Source: Pseudomonas sp. JM0905a (lineage in GTDB: Bacteria; Pseudomonadota; Gammaproteobacteria; Pseudomonadales; Pseudomonadaceae). From it: a stretch of DNA of 64,000 nt. Shown in pieces: positions 8,736 through 18,477 of the stretch; the first letter of the stretch is position 1; the number at the start of each line of letters is the position of its first letter. The position numbers and the translations under genes are program-made. Location of the stretch: positions 1 through 64,000 of the forward strand of contig NZ_JACXBU010000011.1 of the NCBI RefSeq assembly GCF_014700075.1, in the 5' to 3' direction. The notes beneath the pieces are model-generated. The model was not told where the DNA came from. It worked only from the letters and a program-made list of their open reading frames with translations, and did not search any database.

Positions 8736-9893
8736 TCAAGGCTCCTGCGCGATGTGCTCGAGTGCCGCCAGTTGTTTGGCCATGTCCTGGTCGCTGTCTG
8801 CATAGCGTTCGGCAATCGCGCGGAACTGCCCTTGGCAACTCAGGAAGGCATCGCAGACATCCGGGTCGAAATGCGCCCCGCGCCCCTGACGGATGATCTC
8901 CACCGCCTGCTCATGGGACATGCCGGCCTTGTACACGCGCCGGCTGATCAGCGCGTCGTAGACATCCGCAACGGCCATCAGCCGCGCGCTGATGGGGATG
9001 TCATCGGCAGCCAGCCCCTCGGGATAGCCGCTGCCGTCCCACTTTTCCTGGTGGCTGTAGGCAATTTCCTTGGCCAGGCGCAGGAATCCGACGGAGATGC
9101 CCAACTGATCCTCGGCATGCTGGATGGCATCGCGCCCACGGGTGGTGTGGGTTTTCATGATTTCGAACTCTTCCGGGGTCAGGCGCCCCGGTTTGAGCAG
9201 GATGTAGTCGGGAATGCCAATCTTGCCGATGTCGTGCAGCGGAGCTGACTTGAAGAGCAGCTGGATGGTCTCGTCATTGAGGAAATGCCTGAAGCGCGGA
9301 TGGTCGCGCAGCAGTTCGGCCAGCAGCTCCACGTAGTGCTGGGTACGGCGGATATGGTTGCCTGTCTCGTTGTCGCGGGTCTCGGCCAGCGAGGTCATGG
9401 CCTGGATGGTCACATCCTGGATGGCCATTACTTCGGCGGTGCGGCGTTGCACTTCCTTCTCCAGGTACTCCTTCTGGTCGCGCAGGAAGTCGGCCGCGGC
9501 CTTGATCTTCAACTGGGTGTCCACCCGCGCCAGGACCACTGGCGGGCTGATCGGCTTGGTGATGTAGTCCACGGCGCCCAGTTTGAGGCCGAGGATCTCG
9601 TCCTCCATGGCCGCCATGGAGGTGAGAAAAATGATGGGAATGTCAGCGGTGCGCGGGTCGAGCTTGAGCTGTTCCGCCACCTGATGGCCGGAAAGCCCCG
9701 GCATCATGATGTCCAGCAGGATCAGGTCCGGCAGCGGGTCGGCCTGCAACAGGCGAAGCGCCTTCTCGCCGCTGTTGGCGGCCTTGACCCGATACCGGTC
9801 CTTCAACAGGTCGGCCATCAGCATCAGGTTGTCGGGCGTGTCGTCTACGACGAGAACCGTGGCTGCCCTGTAGGTATCGTGCGTGCTGTCCAT
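8736..9893 (-). CDS. Response regulator with HD-GYP c-di-GMP phosphodiesterase domain
   Basis: The 385-residue protein has an N-terminal receiver domain (acidic pair VVDDTPDN; acceptor LILLDIMMPG; KP at ITKPIS), a coiled-coil linker and an HD-GYP domain. The metal-binding residues E/H (DNETGNHIRR), HD (HDIGKIGIPD), H (THTTRG), D (VADVYDAL) and the GYP loop (DGSGYPEG) are present. In the usual HHExxDG motif the second His is Gln (SHQEKWDG), a variation in one metal ligand. It probably hydrolyses c-di-GMP when phosphorylated by the adjacent hybrid kinase, which is encoded just downstream. Confidence 0.9.
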   Translation of the reverse strand: MDSTHDTYRAATVLVVDDTPDNLMLMADLLKDRYRVKAANSGEKALRLLQADPLPDLILLDIMMPGLSGHQVAEQLKLDPRTADIPIIFLTSMAAMEDEILGLKLGAVDYITKPISPPVVLARVDTQLKIKAAADFLRDQKEYLEKEVQRRTAEVMAIQDVTIQAMTSLAETRDNETGNHIRRTQHYVELLAELLRDHPRFRHFLNDETIQLLFKSAPLHDIGKIGIPDYILLKPGRLTPEEFEIMKTHTTRGRDAIQHAEDQLGISVGFLRLAKEIAYSHQEKWDGSGYPEGLAADDIPISARLMAVADVYDALISRRVYKAGMSHEQAVEIIRQGRGAHFDPDVCDAFLSCQGQFRAIAERYADSDQDMAKQLAALEHIAQEP

Positions 9894-10139
9894 GATCAGT
9901 AGCTCCCCAGCTAGTCAGAGAGCGGCGCAGAGTCCTGCCGCTCGGTTGTAGGGGAGATTAGTCGTGGATTGTGGAGATGACGATTTGTGCCGCAGGACTT
10001 CCTGCCCGCTCGACGACAGGCGCCATTTGCAATGGGCCGATCCCGGTCATCCTGCGAACCGCTTGTCCATCTACCTTTGCCAGGTGGCCATCACCATGGT
10101 CCAAACAGGGAAGTTCCAGGCTGCAGGCAGGAGGCAAAC

Positions 10140-10511
10140 ATGGCCAGTGCACTCAAGATCCGGGCTACGGTGATCTGCCGCCGAGACAATGAGGTTTTGC
10201 TCGTTCGCAAGATGCAGAAGAAATGGAACCTCCCCGGTGGACGGGTGGAAGTTGACGAAGCCCCGCCGCAAGCGGCACAGCGGGAGCTGCTGGAGGAAAT
10301 CGGGCTGGTAGCGGAGCAGCTCGATTTCGTTACCCAGCTTGAGCTGTACGAAACCCGGCACCACATCTTTCATGCCCAGCTCCCCACCTCACAGCCCCCG
10401 CAGCCGCTCAACGAAATCGTCGAATGCCGCTGGTTCCCCCTGGAGTTCCTCGACGACGAAAACTGCCATAAAGCCGTCCATCGCCTGTTCAAGGAGGCGG
10501 AGACGGCTTGA
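10140..10511 (+). CDS. Nudix hydrolase
   Basis: This 123-residue enzyme has a complete Nudix box: GGRVEVDE followed seven residues later by RELLEEIGL, matching G-x5-E-x7-R-E-U-x-E-E-x-G-U. Such enzymes hydrolyse nucleoside diphosphate-linked compounds using Mg2+. The start at 10140 follows AGGAGG by 6 bases; longer upstream frames lack support. The C-terminal LNEIVECRWFPLEFLDDE is typical of the MutT-like subgroup. The substrate is not predictable. It converges on the cusA gene downstream. Confidence 0.88.
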   Translation: MASALKIRATVICRRDNEVLLVRKMQKKWNLPGGRVEVDEAPPQAAQRELLEEIGLVAEQLDFVTQLELYETRHHIFHAQLPTSQPPQPLNEIVECRWFPLEFLDDENCHKAVHRLFKEAETA

Positions 10512-10542
10512 TGGGGAGCCTGGGGTTAGGTGAATGTGCCAC

Positions 10543-13500
10543 TCATGAGCGCGCTCCAGCGCTGGTTTCCGCGCCTGGCGAGTACAGCCTGCGGCGCCGC
10601 ATGAGCCAGTACGCCGCCGGAATGACGAACAGCGACAGCAAGGGTGCCGTGACCATGCCGCCCACCATGGGCACGGCGATGCGGCTCATCACCTCGCTGC
10701 CGGTGCCGCCGCTCCAGAGAATGGGCAGCAGGCCGGCGATGATGACGGCGACGGTCATTGCCTTGGGCCGCACCCGTTGTACGGCGCCTTCGCGAATGGC
10801 GCCCAGCAAGTCCCTGTTCGTGGCTCGCCCGGCGGCTTGCTGGTCTGACCAGGCATTCTTCAGGTAGAGCAGCATGATCACGCCGAACTCGGCGGCCACG
10901 CCGGCCAGGGCGATGAAACCGACGCCGGTGGCCACCGACAGGTTGAAGCCCATCAGGTAGAGGAACCACACGCCGCCGGTCAGCGCGAAGGGCAGGGTGG
11001 CCATGATCAGTGCGGCTTCATCGACGCGCCCGAAGGTGAGGTAGAGCAGCACGAAGATGATCGTCAGCGTCGCCGGCACCACCAGTTTCAGTCTCGCATT
11101 GGCCCGCTCCAGGAACTCGAACTGCCCGGAATAGCTGATGCTCATGCCGGGCGCGAGCTTCACCGAGCCTTCGACTGCCTGCCGCAGGTCCTTCACCACG
11201 GACGCCAGGTCCCGCCCCCGGACGTCGACATAGACCCAGCCGGAGAGTCGCGCATTTTCGCTCTTGAGCATGGGAGGCCCGTCGACGACGCGGATCGCGG
11301 CTACGGTGCCTAGGGTGATCTGGCCGCCCTGGCGGGTGTAGATCGGCAGTTGCTGGAGCGCGACCACCGAATCGCGCCACTCACGCGGGTAGCGGACGTT
11401 GATCGGATAGCGAGCCAGCCCTTCAACGGTTTCACCCACGTTCTCACCGCCGATGGCGCTGGCCACGATGGCCTGCACGTCGGCGATGTTCATGCCGTAG
11501 CGGGCTGCCGCCTGTCGATCGATGTCGACGTCTATGTAGCGTCCGCCAGTCAGCCGTTCGGCGAGGGCGGAGGTCACGCCGGGGACTGCCTTGGCGACCT
11601 GCTCGATAGCCTGGGTGGCCCGGTCGATCTCCTGCAGGTTGGTGCCGGCCACTTTCACCCCGATGGGGCTCTTGATGCCGGTTGCCAGCATGTCGATCCG
11701 GTTGCGGATGGGCGGAATCCAGATGTTGGTCAGGCCGGGTACCCTGACCACGCGATCCAGTTCGTCCACAAGCCTTTCCGTGGTCATTCCGCTGCGCCAT
11801 TGGTCCTTCGGTTTGAAGCGGATGGTGGTCTCGAACATCTCCAGTGGCGCGGGATCGGTGGCCGTCTCCGCACGGCCAGCCTTGCCGAAGACGCTGGCAA
11901 CCTCGGGCACCGTCTTGATCAGGCGGTCGGTCTGTTGCAGCAGCTCCGAGGCCTTCTGTGCAGACAGGCCAGGCAGCGCGGAGGGCATGTAGAGCAGGTC
12001 GCCTTCGTCCAGCGGCGGGAGGAACTCGCCACCCAGGCGGGAAATGGGCCAGAGGGTCGTCAGCAAAGCCAGAACGGCCACCGCCAGGGTCGCCTTGGGA
12101 AAGCGCAGGACGACATCCAGCGCCGGCTGGTACAGCCTGATCAGCGCGCGGTTGAGCGGGTTGCTCTGTTCCGGCGGTATCCGGCCGCGTATCCAGTAGC
12201 CCATCAGCACCGGCACCAGGGTAACGGCAAGGCCGGCGGCTGCCGCCATGGCATAGGTCTTGGTGAAGGCCAGCGGGCCGAACAGCCGTCCCTCCTGGGC
12301 CTCCAGGGTGAACACCGGGATGAATGACAGCGTGATGATCATCAGGCTGAAGAAAAGCGCTGGGCCGACTTCGGTCGCCGCCTCGGTCATTACCCGCCAG
12401 TGCTCGTCGCCGCGCAACGCTTCGCCCGGATGGCGGGCGTGCCAGGCCTCGATGCGCTTGTGGGCGTTCTCGATCATCACCACCGCCGCGTCGACCATGG
12501 CACCAATCGCGATGGCAATTCCGCCCAGGGACATGATGTTGGCGTTGATGCCCTGGACGTGCATGACCCCGAAAGCAACCAGCACGCCCACTGGCAACGA
12601 GACGATGGCCACCATGGAGGAACGCAGGTGCCAGAGGAACGCCGCGCAGACCAGGGCTACGACAAGGAACTCCTCGATCAGCTTCTGGCTGAGATTGCGC
12701 ACGGCCCTCTCGATCAGCTGGCTGCGGTCGTAGGTGGTGACGATTTCCACGCCCTGCGGGAGGCTCTTGCGCAGTTCATCCAGCCTGGCCTTGACCGCCG
12801 TGATGGTGTCCCGTGCGTTCTTGCCGCTACGTAGCACCACCACGCCGCCAACGGCCTCGCCTTCGCCATCCAGTTCGGCAATCCCCCGGCGCATTTCCGG
12901 GCCGAGCTGGACGGTCGCCACGTCACCCAGGGTTACGGGTGTGCCCTGGGGCGTCAGTTTCAGGGGCACGGCACGGAAGTCGGCTAGGGTCTTGAGGTAG
13001 CCGGAGGCCCTGACCATGAACTCGGCCTCGCCCATTTCCAGCACGGCGCCACCGGTTTCCTGGTTGGCCTTGCCGATGGCTTCCACCACATCGGCCTGGG
13101 TCAGGCCCTGGCTGGTGAGACGGATGGGGTCGAGCTGGACCTGATACTGCCTGACCATGCCGCCCACGGTAGCGACTTCGGCGACGTTGGGCAGGGTTTT
13201 CAGCTCGTACTTGAGGAACCAGTCCTGGTAGGCGCGGAGCTGCGCCAGGTCGTGTGTGCCGCTGCGGTCGACCAGGGCGTACTGGAAAATCCAGCCAACC
13301 CCGGTCGCGTCCGGCCCCAGCGCCGCACGGGCCGTGGCGGGCAGGCGGCCCTGCACCTGGTTCAGGTACTCCAGCACCCGTGAGCGGGCCCAGTACAGGT
13401 CTGTGCCGTCTTCGAAGAGCACGTAGACGAAGCTGTCGCCGAAGAAGGAGAACCCGCGTACCGTCCTGGCGCCCGGCACCGACAGCATGGTGGTCGCCAG

Positions 13501-13704
13501 CGGGTAGGTGACCTGGTTCTCGACGATCTGCGGGGCCTGGCCCGGATAGCTGGTGCGGATGATGACCTGCACATCGGACAGGTCGGGCAGGGCGTCGATC
13601 GGCGTCTCGCGCAGCGACCAGATGCCCCAGCCCACCGCGAACAGCGTGGCCAGCAGCACCAGGAAACGATTGGCGACCGACCAGCGGATCAGTTTCTCGA
13701 TCAT
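10543..13704 (-). CDS. cusA: Copper/silver RND efflux pump, inner-membrane subunit
   Basis: This is a 1053-residue proton-driven RND transporter of the heavy-metal (HME) group. Transmembrane acidic residues appear in [20 protein letters not shown], the HME-type TM4 region. The periplasmic loop contains [22 protein letters not shown] and [17 protein letters not shown], whose methionines match the CusA copper/silver relay. This points to Cu(I)/Ag(I) rather than Zn/Co/Cd. It overlaps the adaptor gene by 4 bases (ATGA), indicating translational coupling, and is last in the cusCBA-type operon. No cusRS sensor pair lies in the window. Confidence 0.92.
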   Translation of the reverse strand: MIEKLIRWSVANRFLVLLATLFAVGWGIWSLRETPIDALPDLSDVQVIIRTSYPGQAPQIVENQVTYPLATTMLSVPGARTVRGFSFFGDSFVYVLFEDGTDLYWARSRVLEYLNQVQGRLPATARAALGPDATGVGWIFQYALVDRSGTHDLAQLRAYQDWFLKYELKTLPNVAEVATVGGMVRQYQVQLDPIRLTSQGLTQADVVEAIGKANQETGGAVLEMGEAEFMVRASGYLKTLADFRAVPLKLTPQGTPVTLGDVATVQLGPEMRRGIAELDGEGEAVGGVVVLRSGKNARDTITAVKARLDELRKSLPQGVEIVTTYDRSQLIERAVRNLSQKLIEEFLVVALVCAAFLWHLRSSMVAIVSLPVGVLVAFGVMHVQGINANIMSLGGIAIAIGAMVDAAVVMIENAHKRIEAWHARHPGEALRGDEHWRVMTEAATEVGPALFFSLMIITLSFIPVFTLEAQEGRLFGPLAFTKTYAMAAAAGLAVTLVPVLMGYWIRGRIPPEQSNPLNRALIRLYQPALDVVLRFPKATLAVAVLALLTTLWPISRLGGEFLPPLDEGDLLYMPSALPGLSAQKASELLQQTDRLIKTVPEVASVFGKAGRAETATDPAPLEMFETTIRFKPKDQWRSGMTTERLVDELDRVVRVPGLTNIWIPPIRNRIDMLATGIKSPIGVKVAGTNLQEIDRATQAIEQVAKAVPGVTSALAERLTGGRYIDVDIDRQAAARYGMNIADVQAIVASAIGGENVGETVEGLARYPINVRYPREWRDSVVALQQLPIYTRQGGQITLGTVAAIRVVDGPPMLKSENARLSGWVYVDVRGRDLASVVKDLRQAVEGSVKLAPGMSISYSGQFEFLERANARLKLVVPATLTIIFVLLYLTFGRVDEAALIMATLPFALTGGVWFLYLMGFNLSVATGVGFIALAGVAAEFGVIMLLYLKNAWSDQQAAGRATNRDLLGAIREGAVQRVRPKAMTVAVIIAGLLPILWSGGTGSEVMSRIAVPMVGGMVTAPLLSLFVIPAAYWLMRRRRLYSPGAETSAGARS

Positions 13705-15182
13705 CGCGCGGGCTCCAGTTTCTCCACCTGCTCGATCAGCAGGCCGCTGTCGGTCTCGCGCACCCTCACTCGGATACGGTCGCCGGCCTTGAGGCCTTGC
13801 GCCAGCTCGGGCCGGGCCAGGGGGAAGGCCATGGTCATCCCCGGCATGCCGAGGGTCTTGAACGGACCGTGGGAGATGGTCAGGTCCTGCTCGCCGACCT
13901 CGACGATGCTGGCGTCGGCTTCGTGCAGGCCAGGAGCGGCCTTGAGCGGCTCGGCTTCGTGCAAGGTCCTGGCTTCGATGCCGCGCAGATTGGCTTCCGA
14001 GTCGATGAGGAACTGCCCGGAGGCGACGACCTGCTGACCTGCTTCCAGGCCGGCAAGCACCACCGTCTGCCCCTCGCTTTCCTGGCCCAGGCGAACTTCA
14101 ACAGGGCGGAAGCGGCCTTGGTCTTCAGCCAGCATCACCAGCGCACGCTTGCCGGTGCGGATGACCGCTTCGCTGGGGACCAGCAACACGTCGTCCCGTC
14201 CTTGCTGGTTCAACTGGACCTGCGCCGTCATGCCCGGTCGCAAGCGACCCGTGGCGTTATCCAGCTCGATGCGTACCCGCAGCGTCCGGCTTTGCGGGTC
14301 CGCTTCCGGAAGAATGGCGGCGAGGATGCCGTGGGTGGTCTCACCCGGCAGGGCGGGCAGACGTGCTTCGACGGCTTGCCCGACCCTCAACGTGGCGGCC
14401 TGGGCTTCCGGAACGGCCACCTCCAGCCAGACCCGGTCGATGCCATTGATCCTGGCCAGCGTCTGTCCGGCAGACAGGGCCATGCCTGTGCGCACTTCCA
14501 GATCGCGGATCACGCCGCTGATGGGGCTGGTCAGGGTCAGGGCCGGTTCAGCCTTGCCACGACGCTCGATGCGCGCGATCAGGGCGCCCGGCATGCCGAC
14601 CAGTTGCAGGCGCTGGCGTGCCGCAGCGAGCAAGGCGGGGTCGCCCGAGCGGCGCAAGGCGAGGAACTCTTCCTGCGCTGCTGCCCATTCGGGAATCAGC
14701 ACGTCGGCGAGAGGATCACCGGCGGCGACGACGTCACCCGGTGCACGAGCGTAGGCACGTTCGACGAACCCGCTGGCGCGCGCCTGGACCAGTGCCACGT
14801 TCCGCGCATCGTAGGCGAGTACGCCGGTCAGCTGGATGTCCTGCTCCAGTTTTCCCGTGGTGACCGGAGCCAGGCGCACGCCGAGGTTCTGCTGGATGTC
14901 CGGCTCAATGCGAACGGAGCCTGCTTCATCCGCGTCCTCGGCGTATTTGGGGACCAGTTGCATGTCCATGAAGGGCGATTTGCCGGGCTGGTCGAACTTC
15001 TGCTGCGGGTACATGGGGTCGTACCAGTAGAGCGGCTGGCGTTCGTTCCGGGCGGCTTGGTGGTCGGTGCCCGTGGCGGACGTTGGCGCATGGCCCAGGT
15101 TGGCGAACCAGTAACCCCCGGCAGCGCCCAGGAGCAGCATGGCGCCCATCAGCGTCGGCAGGGTCCAGTTAGAGCGGCTCAT
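13701..15182 (-). CDS. cusB: CusB-type periplasmic adaptor with C-terminal CusF-like domain
   Basis: This 493-residue membrane fusion protein is anchored by an N-terminal hydrophobic segment. Near residues 52-80 it has a heavy-metal-binding motif ([20 protein letters not shown], then MDMQLVPKY), as in CusB. A hairpin and beta-barrel adaptor core follow. The last 75 or so residues resemble the small copper chaperone CusF, with [18 protein letters not shown] supplying the metal-binding Met and aromatic cluster. CusF is a separate gene in E. coli; here it is fused, so Cu(I)/Ag(I) could be handed directly to the pump. It overlaps both neighbours by 4 bases. Confidence 0.9.
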   Translation of the reverse strand: MSRSNWTLPTLMGAMLLLGAAGGYWFANLGHAPTSATGTDHQAARNERQPLYWYDPMYPQQKFDQPGKSPFMDMQLVPKYAEDADEAGSVRIEPDIQQNLGVRLAPVTTGKLEQDIQLTGVLAYDARNVALVQARASGFVERAYARAPGDVVAAGDPLADVLIPEWAAAQEEFLALRRSGDPALLAAARQRLQLVGMPGALIARIERRGKAEPALTLTSPISGVIRDLEVRTGMALSAGQTLARINGIDRVWLEVAVPEAQAATLRVGQAVEARLPALPGETTHGILAAILPEADPQSRTLRVRIELDNATGRLRPGMTAQVQLNQQGRDDVLLVPSEAVIRTGKRALVMLAEDQGRFRPVEVRLGQESEGQTVVLAGLEAGQQVVASGQFLIDSEANLRGIEARTLHEAEPLKAAPGLHEADASIVEVGEQDLTISHGPFKTLGMPGMTMAFPLARPELAQGLKAGDRIRVRVRETDSGLLIEQVEKLEPAR

Positions 15183-16435
15183 GGGCGCTCCTCCCCGTAG
15201 GTGAAGTAGAGACGGGCCGCCGCCTGGGCCTGCTGGCCCTGCAGGTCGATTTCCTTGAGCCTGGCCTGGATGAGTTCGCGGCGTGCTTCGATGACGCTGG
15301 CCAGCTCGGACTTGCCTGCCCGGTAGTCCGCCAGGGCCAGGCGTACCTTTTCCTCGGCCAGCGGAACCAGGGTGGCGCGGCTGCGGCTGACGGCTCGATC
15401 CAGACGCCGGTAGTCCGCTACGTCGGCTTCCAACTGCTGGGCGTGTTCGCGCAGCAGCGCTTCGCGTTCGGCCTCCAGTTGATTCACCTGGGCCCGGCGC
15501 GCGGCGATCTTGGGGTCCTGGCGGGAGCCGGCGAACACCGGCAGGTCGAAGGTGAATTGAACGGTCATCATGTCGCCGAACTCACGGCCACGGCGCTGGT
15601 AATCCACCTCCCAGCTCCAGTCGGGCTTCTTCTCCGCCTCGGCTTCGCGCACCTGGGCTTCGGCTTCGCGGGTCATCGGCTCGTAGGTCGCCAGTTCCGG
15701 GTGGCGATGCAGGGCGTGCAGGTACTGCGGGGCATCGATGGGCCAGCTCGGGAAGTCCCCGGAAAGGGGCAGGGCGGCGTCCTGGCCGATCCAGCGCTTG
15801 AGTGCCGCGCGTGCCTGGGCGAGCTGCAGTTCCAGCTCATCCTGTTGCTCGGCCAGTTGCGCCGCTTCCTGCCTGGGCTCCACGGCGTCCTGCGCCTGGC
15901 CGCGTCCGCCCGCCAGACGGGCCTGTACCGTCTGTTCGAGCAGGCGGTTTTCGCGGAAGAAATCGTCGAAACGGGCCAGTTTGCGCTGGCCGGTGTAGGT
16001 GGTGATCCAGGCCAGGGCTGTTTCGCGACGGACTTTCACCCGTTCGGCAGCTGCCTCGGCGGCGGCGCGGTCTACCGACGCGCGGGCGGTTTCGATCCGG
16101 GCATCGCGCTTGGCGCGGTTCGGCATTTCCTGCATCACGCCCACCATCTGCATGGTCATGAAGTCGCGATCCAGGCTCCAGCGGTCTTCGCCCTCGACAG
16201 GGACGTTCTGCAGGCCCAGGGCAAGTTTGGGGTCGGGCAGTTCGCCGGCCGGTATCGCCGCGTTCTGCGCCGCGTCCAGCTTGGCGGCTTGTGCCGAGAG
16301 GGAAGGGGCGTTGCGTTCGGCCAGCTGCAGGGCTGCGTCCAGCGATAGCGATGCAGCCTGGCCGGGAAGGGCGAACAGCATCATTGCCAGGGCGGCGGGC
16401 ACGGGCCATCCACGGCAAGGATTGGGGGAGGTCAT
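15179..16435 (-). CDS. cusC: TolC-family outer-membrane efflux protein (CusC role)
   Basis: The 418-residue product has a signal peptide ending near PGQAA and two repeats of long, alanine- and glutamate-rich helices typical of the TolC/OEP family. It forms the outer-membrane channel of the tripartite pump. No lipobox cysteine is present, unlike E. coli CusC, so it may not be acylated. It is somewhat shorter than the usual 450-480 residues. Its 3' end overlaps the adaptor gene by 4 bases, placing it first among the three pump genes. Confidence 0.85.
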   Translation of the reverse strand: MTSPNPCRGWPVPAALAMMLFALPGQAASLSLDAALQLAERNAPSLSAQAAKLDAAQNAAIPAGELPDPKLALGLQNVPVEGEDRWSLDRDFMTMQMVGVMQEMPNRAKRDARIETARASVDRAAAEAAAERVKVRRETALAWITTYTGQRKLARFDDFFRENRLLEQTVQARLAGGRGQAQDAVEPRQEAAQLAEQQDELELQLAQARAALKRWIGQDAALPLSGDFPSWPIDAPQYLHALHRHPELATYEPMTREAEAQVREAEAEKKPDWSWEVDYQRRGREFGDMMTVQFTFDLPVFAGSRQDPKIAARRAQVNQLEAEREALLREHAQQLEADVADYRRLDRAVSRSRATLVPLAEEKVRLALADYRAGKSELASVIEARRELIQARLKEIDLQGQQAQAAARLYFTYGEERP

Positions 16436-16523
16436 CGGGTGATTCCTCTGAAATTTCAGCGCATAGGCGCGAACCCCACCGCAGCCACAGCTGATGCAGT
16501 GGGGAATTCAGGTCAGGGAGGAA

Positions 16524-16868
16524 TCAGGCGGTGGGAGGTCGCCAGAGGTCGGCAGGCGAGCGGTCGGGAATTGCTTGGGAGGGAGCGGGGGCCAGCACCG
16601 GTCCGTTGTGGGTGACGGGCGGCTTCAGGACGGAAACCTGAAGCATGCTGCCGGTCTTGCATTCCTGGCCGGTCTTGCAGGCCTTCTTGCCGTGCTCGGC
16701 CATCTTGCCCATGTCGTGGCAGCAATCTTCATCCATGTCGGCCATGTGGCTCATGCCGCTGGCTTGCATGGGGCAGGGCTCGGTTGGCGCTTCGACGCCC
16801 GCCATCCCGGTCAGGGGAAGCGACAGGCTGATCAGGAAGATGAAGAAAACGCGAAGGCACCGTTTCAT
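16524..16868 (-). CDS. Small Cys/His/Met-rich exported protein, probable copper binding
   Basis: This 114-residue protein starts at MKRCLRV (16868) and has a signal peptide running to about TGMAG. The mature part carries EPCPMQASGMSHMADMDEDC and then CHDMGKM and CKTGQECKTGS, a pattern of cysteines, histidines and methionines suited to Cu(I) or Ag(I). The C-terminal third is proline-rich and low in structure. It sits about 90 bases upstream of cusC on the same strand and is probably the first gene of the copper operon. Comparable small proteins precede Pseudomonas copper efflux operons. Its exact role (sensing, sequestration) is unknown. Confidence 0.7.
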   Translation of the reverse strand: MKRCLRVFFIFLISLSLPLTGMAGVEAPTEPCPMQASGMSHMADMDEDCCHDMGKMAEHGKKACKTGQECKTGSMLQVSVLKPPVTHNGPVLAPAPSQAIPDRSPADLWRPPTA

Positions 16869-16957
16869 GCGGCGGAGTTTAGTTCGCGGTCGGCGGGCGT
16901 CGCAATTGGCTTGACATGACAATTTTCCAGGGCCCGCTGCGGAGACGTTGCTTTATA

Positions 16958-16987
16958 TGCGGAAATCCATATATTCACTTTTCCGCA
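16958..16987. promoter_or_regulatory. Inverted repeat in the ars/cus intergenic region, probable ArsR operator
   Basis: TGCGGAAA at 16958-16965 is the reverse complement of TTTCCGCA at 16980-16987, around an AT-rich centre (CCATATATTCA). It lies about 30 bases before arsR, where ArsR/SmtB repressors commonly bind dyads overlapping their own promoter. The 150-base gap also contains the start of the divergent copper operon, so binding could affect both units. Confidence 0.6.
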
Positions 16988-17018
16988 TGTTCCGTCCGTA
17001 TCGATCGTCGAGGCGTCC

Positions 17019-17375
17019 ATGGCGAATCTCCTGACCCCAACCTCCGTATTCAAGGCCCTGGCCGATGAAACCCGGGCGCGGCTGATGCTGCTCATCGCGC
17101 GTGAGGGTGAGCTGTGCGTCTGCGAGTTGACCTGCGCACTCAACGAGAGCCAGCCGAAGATTTCCCGCCACCTCGCGCAATTGCGCACCTGCGGGCTGCT
17201 GGCTGATCGGCGCCAGGGGCAATGGGTGCACTACCGCCTTCATCCGGACCTTCCCGGCTGGGTGCGCAGCATGTTGAGCACCGCGCTGGAGGCCAACCAG
17301 GACTGGCTGACGGGGGATGTTTCACGGCTGGACGTGATGGGTGGCCGCCCGGAACGAGCCGCGGCCTGTTGTTGA
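17019..17375 (+). CDS. arsR: ArsR-family arsenic-responsive repressor
   Basis: The 118-residue winged-helix regulator has the family N-terminus (VFKALADETRARLMLLIA) and the As(III)-binding motif ELCVCELTCAL near residues 30-40. These cysteines (CVC and the nearby third Cys) match the ArsR metalloid site. The recognition helix is SQPKISRHLAQL. The product should dissociate from its operator when arsenite binds. It is followed at short spacing by the GAPDH and arsJ genes, forming the arsR-GAPDH-arsJ organisation. A terminal CC pair is also present. Confidence 0.9.
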   Translation: MANLLTPTSVFKALADETRARLMLLIAREGELCVCELTCALNESQPKISRHLAQLRTCGLLADRRQGQWVHYRLHPDLPGWVRSMLSTALEANQDWLTGDVSRLDVMGGRPERAAACC

Positions 17376-17453
17376 GTGCCAACTTCGCCAGGTGACCGGG
17401 TGGTTCGGGCGCCTGGCATTCCTTCCTCTTCTGCAATCACTGAGCACACTTTC

Positions 17454-18458
17454 ATGAGCATCAAAGTCGGTATCAACGGCTTCGGTCGTATCGGTCGTCT
17501 GGCCCTGCGCGCCGCCTGGGGCTGGCCGGAGTTCGAGTTTGTCCGCATCAATGACCCGGCGGGTGACGCGGTGACCCACGCGCACCTGTTGAACTTCGAC
17601 TCGGTACATGGCCGCTGGCACCAGGAGGCCGGCGCCGAGGGCAATTGCCTGGTGATCGGTGACAAGCGCATCCAGGTCACCGCCAACAAGGCGATTGCCG
17701 ACACCGACTGGTCGGACTGCGATCTGGTGATCGAGGCCAGCGGCAAGATGAAGACCGTCGCGGTGCTCCAGGCCTACCTGGACAAAGGCGTGAAGCGCGT
17801 GGTGGTGAGCGCCCCGGTGAAGGAGGAGGGCGCGCTGAACGTGGTGATGGGGGTGAACCAGCATCTGTTCGACCCGGCCAGGCACCGCATCGTCACCGCT
17901 GCGTCCTGCACCACCAACTGCCTGGCGCCAGTGGTCAAGGTGATCCACGAGAAGCTCGGTATCCGCCATGGCTCCATCACCACCATCCACGACCTCACCA
18001 ATACCCAGAGCATCCTCGACCAGCCGCACAAGGACCTGCGCCGCGCCCGCGCGTCGGGCATGAGCCTGATCCCCACCACCACGGGTTCGGCCACTGCCAT
18101 CGCGGAAATCTTTCCCGAGCTGCGTGGCCGCCTGAATGGCCACGCCGTGCGCGTACCCCTGGCCAACGCCTCGCTGACCGACTGCGTCTTCGAGGTGGAG
18201 CGGGCGACCACGGTGGAGGAGGTCAACCAACTGCTCAAGGCGGCTGCCAATGGCGAGCTGAACGGCATCCTGGGTTTCGAGGAGCGCCCGCTGGTGTCCA
18301 TCGACTACCGTACCGACCCGCGTTCATCGATCATCGATGCGCTGTCGACCCTGGTAGTCAATGGCACCCAGGTGAAGCTCTACGCCTGGTACGACAACGA
18401 ATGGGGCTACGCCAACCGCACCGTCGAGCTGGCCCGCCTGGTCGGGTTGGCCGGCTGA
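17454..18458 (+). CDS. ArsJ-associated glyceraldehyde-3-phosphate dehydrogenase
   Basis: This is a 334-residue GAPDH with an N-terminal Rossmann motif ([11 protein letters not shown]) and the catalytic cysteine in [12 protein letters not shown], followed by the family HDLTNTQS and T-G-S-A segments. Lying between arsR and arsJ, it is most likely the arsenate-detoxifying form. With arsenate as co-substrate it makes 1-arseno-3-phosphoglycerate, which ArsJ exports. The start MSIKVG at 17454 matches GAPDH N-termini; an earlier in-frame codon adds unrelated residues. A glycolytic role cannot be excluded from sequence alone but is less likely in this context. Confidence 0.9.
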   Translation: MSIKVGINGFGRIGRLALRAAWGWPEFEFVRINDPAGDAVTHAHLLNFDSVHGRWHQEAGAEGNCLVIGDKRIQVTANKAIADTDWSDCDLVIEASGKMKTVAVLQAYLDKGVKRVVVSAPVKEEGALNVVMGVNQHLFDPARHRIVTAASCTTNCLAPVVKVIHEKLGIRHGSITTIHDLTNTQSILDQPHKDLRRARASGMSLIPTTTGSATAIAEIFPELRGRLNGHAVRVPLANASLTDCVFEVERATTVEEVNQLLKAAANGELNGILGFEERPLVSIDYRTDPRSSIIDALSTLVVNGTQVKLYAWYDNEWGYANRTVELARLVGLAG

Positions 18459-18477
18459 TCGGGGGCGCGTGGCGATC

